From the NCBI RefSeq assembly GCF_000024005.1, contig NC_013132.1, forward strand, positions 6,690,001 to 6,754,000: a stretch of DNA of 64,000 nt. Reading direction: 5' to 3'. The notes under the pieces were generated by a model that was given only the letters and a program-made list of their open reading frames with translations, was not told the DNA's origin and made no database searches. This document shows positions 54,019 to 63,000 of this stretch, in pieces. Source of the DNA: Chitinophaga pinensis DSM 2588. GTDB taxonomy: Bacteria; Bacteroidota; Bacteroidia; Chitinophagales; Chitinophagaceae. Position numbers and translations under genes: made by a program. Each line of letters starts with the position of its first letter. The stretch's first letter is position 1.

Positions 54019-57000
54019 TTATTGTTTCGACAGTACGGCCAGCAGAAGATTAGCAGCTTCAGCATCCATCTCTCCTTTTTCTACCTGACGCACCACTTCA
54101 TCCAGTGAAAATTCCTGCTGCAATGACTGTACGGGTTCATAGGTGTTGACCTTCGTCATTTCTGCTGACAGGAACTTCGCGAATTCATTAATAGTGGCGT
54201 GGTCATATATCTTAGTTACAATGATCTCCGTACCATAACGGGCATTGATCTGATGTATCCATTCCACGCCAATGATGGAATCCAGTCCCATATCTACAAA
54301 ATTCCTATCCGGACTGATCTCTCCGGGTAACAAACTCAATGCGCCTGCCAGACTCCTGGTCAGCTCCTCCTTGAGTATATTCACAGAAGGCGCCGTAATG
54401 ATCGCAGATCCGGAGGACGGCTGTGCAGGGGCTTGTGTGGGTGTAACAGGTTTTACTACTGCGTTAGCTGTTACCGATATTTCCTGCTGTCTGTTCGTTG
54501 TATTGCGTGGCTTTTGCTGTTCTGTCTTAATAAATGCCGCCAGTTTTCTTAACTCGGGATAGTCATACAGTCTTGCTGCTCCCAGTTCGATATCAAAAGC
54601 CGTATTAATTGACTTTATCCACTCTACCCCCATAATTGAGTCCAGTCCCAGGTCAATAAAATTCTTATCTGCATGGATCTCGCTTTCTTCAAGACCTAAT
54701 GCCACGGCCAATGATTTTCTAAGTATTGCTTCTATAGCAGCTAATCCGTTTTCTGCTACCACCTGTGGTACCGGTGTGGGCTCCGCTGGTAAAGGAACCG
54801 CCTCAGTCGTCAATTCAATGAACTGTGTCACTGACATAGGCACAGCCGGCACTATTTCCTCAAAATCAGACAAAGGAGTCAGCTCAATCCGGTGATCCTG
54901 TGCTTCGTTGACTACGGGAGAAGGTGTCACTATTGCCGGCTTTTCCTGCGGTAAAACAGGCTTATTTTCCTGCTGTGTAAGTGACAATGTCAACTGAGCT
55001 GCATTTTCCTGTTTTACGATCCAGTATTTTTCTTTTGCAAATGGATATACCGGTAAACTGATACGCTGCGGATGTACGCCCGTGTATAACCACTCCCAGT
55101 TCACCGTTCCACCTTTCACCCAATAGCGAACCAGTTTATCATAATTTCTATCACGTAACCACTTGTCTGTTAAAGCATTCACTTCTTCATCTCCCAATAA
55201 CCCAGACAATACCGCTGCCTGTCCCCTGCCTTCACTGCGATAAATATTCGCTCCGGTAATTCCTGCGGACAACAGCGATTCCAGCTCAGTGAGATTGCTT
55301 ACAATCATGCCCAGACGCTCTTCCATAGGCTCTCTGCCGACTTGCAATGTATAAGCGATAGATGGCAGGTCAGCGTCAGTATAGACACCCCTACGTATGC
55401 TATCCAATAATCGGGACACTAACTCTTTCAGGCGGGTCTCATCCTTCGTTGATAATACGATCACAAACGGAGCATCAACGAAAGATGGAGCTTCATGTAC
55501 AGCCACATATTCCTCTATCAGTACATGTGCGTTCGAACCACCGGCGCCAAAAGCCGATATACCTGCACGTAAAGGATATTGCTGCGTAGCGCCATCTATT
55601 GTCACTACTGGCCGTTCCCATTTACCGGATTTGACCTGCACCTGAAACGGACTTCCCGTAAAATCTATATTGGGATTTAATTGTTCTGCATGTAAAGAAG
55701 GCGCCAGTTCACGGTACTTCAGCTGTAATAATATTTTACTGATACCCGCGATACCCGCAGCGCTCTCACAATGCCCGATATTCGATTTTGCAGATCCGAT
55801 GGCACAGTACTGTAAATCTTTACTATACTCACGGAAGCTCTTCGTTAATCCTGCTATTTCGATAGGATCTCCTAAGGAAGTACCTGTACCATGCGCCTCT
55901 ATATAACTGATCGTCCGTGCATCAATACCCGCATTACGCAATGCAGTACTGATCACAGATGATTGTGCCTGTGGATTAGGCACCGTGTAACCATTCGTCT
56001 TACCACCATGATTGATGGCGCTACCGCGGATAACACCGTAAATATGATCACCGTCTGCTATTGCTTTGGACAATGGCTTCAGTAATACAGCACCTACACC
56101 TTCGCCTGGTACGTAGCCGTCACCACCTTCCCCAAAGCTTTCACAATGCCCTTTGCTCGAAGCAAAACCACCCTGTCCCAACATCAGGTATTTATTCGGG
56201 TGAATAGAGACATTCACACCACCAGCAATAGCCACTACACATTCTCCACGCTGTAAACTCTGACAAGCCAGGTGAAGTGCCGTTAATGAAGACGAACACA
56301 TGGTATCAACAGCCAGACTAGGTCCATGGAAATTACAGAAGTATGATACCCTGTTTGCTATAGAAGAAGCACTGCCTGACATCGCAATAGGACGTCCTGC
56401 GATGGTTTCCTGTAGTCCGTATAATTGATATTCCAGGTACATTACACCGGCAAATACACCCACATCTCCGGCGGCAGCTAATGATTGTCTGGTATATCCA
56501 GCATCCTCCATCGTATTATATACACATTGCAGGAACAAGCGTTCCTGTGGATCTATCATCACAGCTTCACGTGGTGAGATATTAAAGAAACGCGGGTCAA
56601 ATTCATCCACACCATCAATAAATCCACCCCATTTCGTATAAGTTTTGCCGGCTTTCCCTTTTGCCGGATCAAAGAACAACTGATGCGCCCATCTTTCTGA
56701 TGGTACCTCTGTAACTGTGTCTTTACCCGTGCGGAGATTTTCCCAGAATGCGTTGATATCGGTAGCACCAGGATAACGGCCAGCAAGACCGATAATAGCT
56801 ACATCCTCCAACTGTTGTTGCGGCAATGCTTTTACTGGTTGCTGTTGTATAACCGGGGTCTTAGTTTGTGTAGGTGCAGAAAAAACAGGTTGCTTACGCT
56901 CATTACGCACAGCAGTTTCACCGGTCAATGCGTTGATCTTTTCGGGGAAAGCTTCGAGGAAATATCCTGCCAGTTGCGCGATGGTCTGGTATTCAAAGAA

Positions 57001-60000
57001 AAGAGTCTTAGGAAGCGGCCCAAACGTTTGTTCCAGGGCATTCGTCAATGTAACTACCATTACAGAGTCAATGCCGTATTTCTCTAGTTGTGCATTGGTC
57101 TCTATCTGTGCCGCCGGTATCTTCAGTACAGTAGCTAATTGCTGTTTCAGTAAAAGAACTGCCTTTTCATGCGTTGTTCCGGCAACCGCATTTTTCTTTT
57201 CAGTGTTTACCGCTGGTTTCACTGTATGACTAATCGCTTCAACAAGGCGCTCTCCATTACCGGCTACTACCATCACCTGTGACAAACCGCTGTTCAATGC
57301 TTTATAGAATGCGCGGATACCCTGCTGACGATCAAGTGCCAGCATACCCGTCTTTTCTTTAATAATTTTTTCTGATGTACTGTCAGGACGCATACCTCCT
57401 TCTTCCCACAGTGACCAGTTAATAGCGAGGCTTCGTCCATGTCGCTGACCGGAGGCTACCAGCTGTTGACGGCTCACTGCATATGCGTCCATAAAGGCAT
57501 TTGCAGCCGCATAATCCGCCTGCCCGATGTTGCCTAGTACGCCCGCCATGGAAGAACTCACTACAAAGAAATCAAGCGCAATATCTTTTGTGGCTTTATC
57601 CAACCACACCATACCATTTACTTTTGGCGCCAATACACGCTTAAATGAAGCATCTTCTTTACGGATGATAAAGTCATCTTCTGTAATGCCGGCACAATGA
57701 ATGATACCATGTATTGTCCCATGCGCACGCAGTACATCAGCTATCACTTGCTGCACGGCCACTTCGCTGCTAACGTCCATCTGGTAATAAACGGCCTTTG
57801 CACCCAACAGCTCCAGTGTGTCCAGCAATTCTCTCTTATTAACATCTTCCGGGCTTCTACCAGTCAGAATGATACGTGTACCAGCAACCTCCCTTGCGAT
57901 CTCGTTTGCAAAGATGCGGCCCAGTCCACCGGTTCCACCGGTAATCAGATACGTACCATTTTGGCGCCACGGCATACGATCATCTAAGGAGTTATTATCA
58001 ACCCGGGTAAAGCCGGATACATAACGTTGTCCGTTCTCATACTTTATCAATTGTTCTTCCGGATCTGTGCCATTCAGTACAGTTAGCTGTTCCGCTCCAT
58101 CCCCGGCCACAATCAACTGGCAAAGCAATGCCGGTTTTTCCTGATGTGCTGTTTTTAAGATGGCAGAAAAACCCGTCATCAGTAAGGCGGCATCCTCCGG
58201 AGAAATGATCACCTGCAGCAATTGCTGCTGATGGCTTTTCCTGTTCAGTATATCGCGGACAATATGCAACAGGGCGAGATTTGCGGCTGTAAAACGAGTT
58301 TCCGGCGTTGCAGGCGCATCTTCAATCAATACTACATTCGCTATATCAGACCAGCTTTTTGCCAGATGATGGCCATATACTACCACCTGACGATCTGCAA
58401 CAACAACTCCTCTGCCAGCTATCTCTGCCTGACGCCATTGTGGCTGAAAGTAAACGGTTTCATTCACCACAGCAGGCGTTAGTGCCAGCATACGTATATG
58501 CAGATTGCGCACCAGTACACAAAGCTGGTCCTGCTCATTATATAGTTCAAACGAGAAACTACGCACCTTTGCATTCCCTGTGCCTGATGTCTCTGTCACA
58601 ACGACTTTCATCTTAGGCTCACAACTTTGTAACACAGTAACTTCCTCAAACAGGAATGGTAATGCGGCATACTGATCATCACCAGGAGATAATGCCAGCG
58701 TACTTTGTAAAGCGGCATCCATCACGATCGGATGCAACTGATATTCTCCGGGTGTGTAATGCAGTGAAGCAGGTAATTGTATCGTTGCCAGTGAAACACC
58801 TCTACCCGTCAACACCTGTTTTACTGCGCGGAATAAAGGTCCGTATACACTATCTTTCTCTGTGAAAAGCGCATATAGTTGTTCGCCGGTCACCACACCC
58901 ACATTACATGCTGCGGCCACGGCAGCAAGATTACGGGAAGCGATCTGCACATTTGTTTGTAAGGATAAGCGTCCGCTACAATGTAATATAGGTTGCCCAT
59001 CAGCCCCTATGCTGCTGATCTCAAAGGAGCTATCTCCTGCACCATCTTCCACCAGACGTGTATGTACGGTCAGTGTACGATCCTCTGCTACAAGCGCCTG
59101 TGACAACATCACATCTTTGAGCTGAAGTGCACTGCCCGCCGGCAATGGTGGCAATACATGCATTACCGCAGCCCTGGCCATTTCAAGATAAGCTACACCA
59201 GGCAGTATCTTTTTCTGTTGTATAACATGACCGGTAAAGAAATATTCACTGCCACGGAAAACTGAAGTGAATTGTTGTAAACCTGTTACCGGCGTATAAC
59301 GATGTAATAACGGGTGCAGTTGTGTCTCTATAGCACGAGGACGCACGGATTCTTCCGCCCAGTAGATTTCCTTTTCAAAAGGATATACCGGCAATGGAAT
59401 CCTCCCATACTCTCCCGCTGTAAATAAAGCCTCATACTCCAGGTTATACCCTTGTATAAATAACTCTCCGACAGAAAACAATCTTTCTAAATAATCAGCA
59501 GGGTTATCTGTATGACTAAGCTGTCGTAAACATTCATTCCCATATTTTCTAAGCGCGGCCTGTTCCCTGAATTCACCTTCCGTCAGCACAGCCGTATATA
59601 ATTGTGGCGCCTTACCCTTTTCCAGGTACTTTTTCAGCATATTCATCAATTCACGCGTATTACGCGCTACGCAGGCAATACGATGTAATAAATGCTTTCT
59701 GCCAAGCAATAAAGTATAGCTGATATTACCGGCATCTGCCTCCGGATCGTGGCTCAGGTGTTCTAACAATTGACTTACCTGCGCCTTCAGTTGTTTATCC
59801 GTTCTGGCAGATAATACAAAGAGATAGCCCGGTAATGTGGCATGTGTCCTGGCTACGACCGGCGCTTCTTCTAATATGAGATGCGCATTGGTACCACTAA
59901 AGCCAAAGGAACTGATGGCAGCCATCCTTGCATGATTAGCTGGTTGCGGCCAATCACGAAGAGTCGTATTTACATAAAACGGACTATCTGCAAATGAAAT

Positions 60001-63000
60001 ATTCGTATTACCATCATGGAAATGTAATGATGGCGGGATCTGTTTATAGCGAAGAGAAAGTAATAATTTGACAAGTCCGCTTACGCCTGCAGCCGCAGCT
60101 GCATGGCCCATGTTGGATTTGATAGAGCCTATTGCGCAGAACTGTTTTTCATCCGTAAAACGCGCAAATGCCCTTGTCAGTGCATCATATTCTATCGGAT
60201 CTCCCAGGCGAGTACCTGTTCCATGCGCTTCTACAAGTTGTATATCTGCAGGATTGATATCAAAACTACTGTAAACTTTTGCTTCCAGCTGCTCCTGTGA
60301 CAAGGCGCTTGGCGCTGTTAATCCGTTAGTCGTACCATCCTGGTTAATCGCAGAGCCCTTGATCACACCGTAAATATGATCACCCGCGGCCAATGCATCT
60401 GACAGTCTTTTCAGTACAACTACACCTGCGCCCTCTCCTGGTACAAAACCGTCAGCCTGCTGATCGAATGTGTGACAATATCCTGAAGGAGATAGCATTT
60501 CTGCTTTATTCGCAGAAAGATAAAACCATGGTGTCGATTGTATAAAAACACCACCTGCAAGCGCCATGTCGGTTTCATTGCTCCACAAACCCTGACAGGC
60601 AAGATGTATGGACACCAGTGAACTTGAGCAAGCAGTATCTACCGCAATAGCAGGCCCTTTCAGATTCAGATAGTAAGCAATACGTGCAGGGATAACCGAA
60701 CCTGCATTCCCCCACATGGCCTGTGCTGGTTGTTCTTTCTCATCAAAAAGGTGATGATAGTCGCCTACATGGCAACCTACGTATACGCCACAGGCAGCTC
60801 CATCCACGCTCTTACCGGCATATCCGGCATCCTCCAGTGCTCTCCAGGCTTCTTCCAGGAAAATACGCTGCTGAGGATCCATATATGTAGCTTCAGCGCC
60901 CGATATATTGAAAAAGAGCGGATCAAACGAAGCAATATCTTTCAGAAAACCACCGCGCTTACAATAAGCCTTTCCAGGATCGTCAGCATAATAGGTTTCC
61001 AGGTCCCAGCGACTCACTTCTTCTGTAAGATCGTGCCCCTCTTTGAGGTGCTCCCATAACTCATGTATATTGTCTGATTGCGGGAATCTTCCACTCACAC
61101 CAATCACGGCGATATCTTCTTTTGCAAATCCACCCTGCATAGATACTGTAGCCTGCTTACCAGATACTCCCTGCATATGCGGGTTTGCCTGATATTGGTA
61201 AGCAAGTGGAATACCTACTACCACCTTACCGATGTTTTCGCGTTGATCAAGAAATGCATAGGCGGCAGACAATGACTCCAGTGAAAACTGCTTACAGATC
61301 GTCGGCCGTAATACGCCTTTCTCTACCAACGCCAACATCTCTTTCCGGTAAGATGTAATCAGCTCATGATCCAGCATACCCAGCTTTCTGACATCGACGC
61401 TGTAGAATGCCTGGTTATTACTGAATACGGAAAGATCTACATTTCTGGCCGACTTCAGGGCCATCATCGCCAGTTCCACATATCTTCCACCCGGCGACAG
61501 GCATTGCAGCCCTTTCTGCATAGCGTCTCCACTCAATGTATTCACAACAACATGCACGCCCTGACCACCGGTCATACGCATGAGTTCCTGTTGAAAATCA
61601 TTTTCCCTGTAATTGATAACATGTTGCACCCCGAGCTGACGCAGATAGTCCAGCTTATGTTGTGAGCCTGCTGTTGCATAAATCTCCGCACCATAATGCA
61701 AGGCCAGCTGTACCAGCATCAATCCGGTACCGCCGGTAGCTGTCTGTATGAGGATGCGTTCTCCTTTCTTTAAGCCCGCCTTATGCAGCGTATCAATCGC
61801 CGTCATGGCTACTGCCGGCAACGCGGCGGCCTCCTCAAAAGAGAGAGAAGCAGGCTTCAGGAATACATCTTTCTGTTTACAGGTGACCAGCGTTGCCTGT
61901 CCGCCCATTGTCTCGGCTATCGTAGCAATCACCTCATCTCCTTTTCTGAATGCTTTTACGTTACTGCCTACATGAACGACCACTCCACTGGCTTCTACAC
62001 CAGGCGTAAAAGGATATGGCGGCATACCAGGATATAGTCCACGCAGACACAGGAGATCCGCAAAATTCAATGAGAAACTGCGTACGCTGATCTGCACCTC
62101 ATCTGGCCCCGGCGCAGCTACGTCTGCCGCTACAATCCGTAATTCTTCTATTCCTCCTGGTCGCTCTAATAATACCCGATGATAGGTACCCATAGACGCT
62201 ACTGGTATTACAGTTAATGGTGTGAAGGCTACCTGAACTTCTGGCATACTGTCATGTATGGGCTGAGCAATAACCGGCTGCTCCGATGCAGTAACGGGTA
62301 CTGCAACAGGGGGTGCATCAGCTATTATATCTGTAGACAATTCCCGGACCAGTACTGGTTTGAACTTGTCAATAATGTGGCGTAACAGCTGATTGACATT
62401 GTTATAGTCAAACAATGCCGTCGTTTGCAGGGTCACACCACATTCTTTATTGATCAGGTTAATAAGTTTTACAGCGATGATTGAATCAATACCATATTCA
62501 GAGAAACTTCTTTCATCCAGTATCCTACCTTCTTTGATCATCAGCACATCGGCGATACTCTCGTGTAGACTCATACGCACATGCTCTTCTATCATCTGGT
62601 CTGTAACACCTGCAGCTATCGCTGTTACCTGCTGTACAGGTTTAGGTGCCGGCTGCGGCAATTCATTTCGCATCGCAACAGGTGCAGCTGATACCGGAGT
62701 AACAGCTACAGCAGGGCGATCGTGTTCCGGTTGCCTTACAATACCATCACTTTCTGCCACGATAATCTGAAAATCAAGGTCTGCAGATGTTGCTACAGGA
62801 AATACTACCGGATCCAGTCCTGTCTCTTCCATCACACGTTTCCAGGAGGCAGGCGATAGTCCGGGACAGCCCGGCATACGTAATGCAGGATCTTCATACA
62901 ACCACCATCCGTCCAGTAACCCAAATGTCAGGTGCGGGAACAATGGATTCACACACATTTCATTCAGCAATAACAAGCCGTTCTTTTTCATGCTTGCTTT

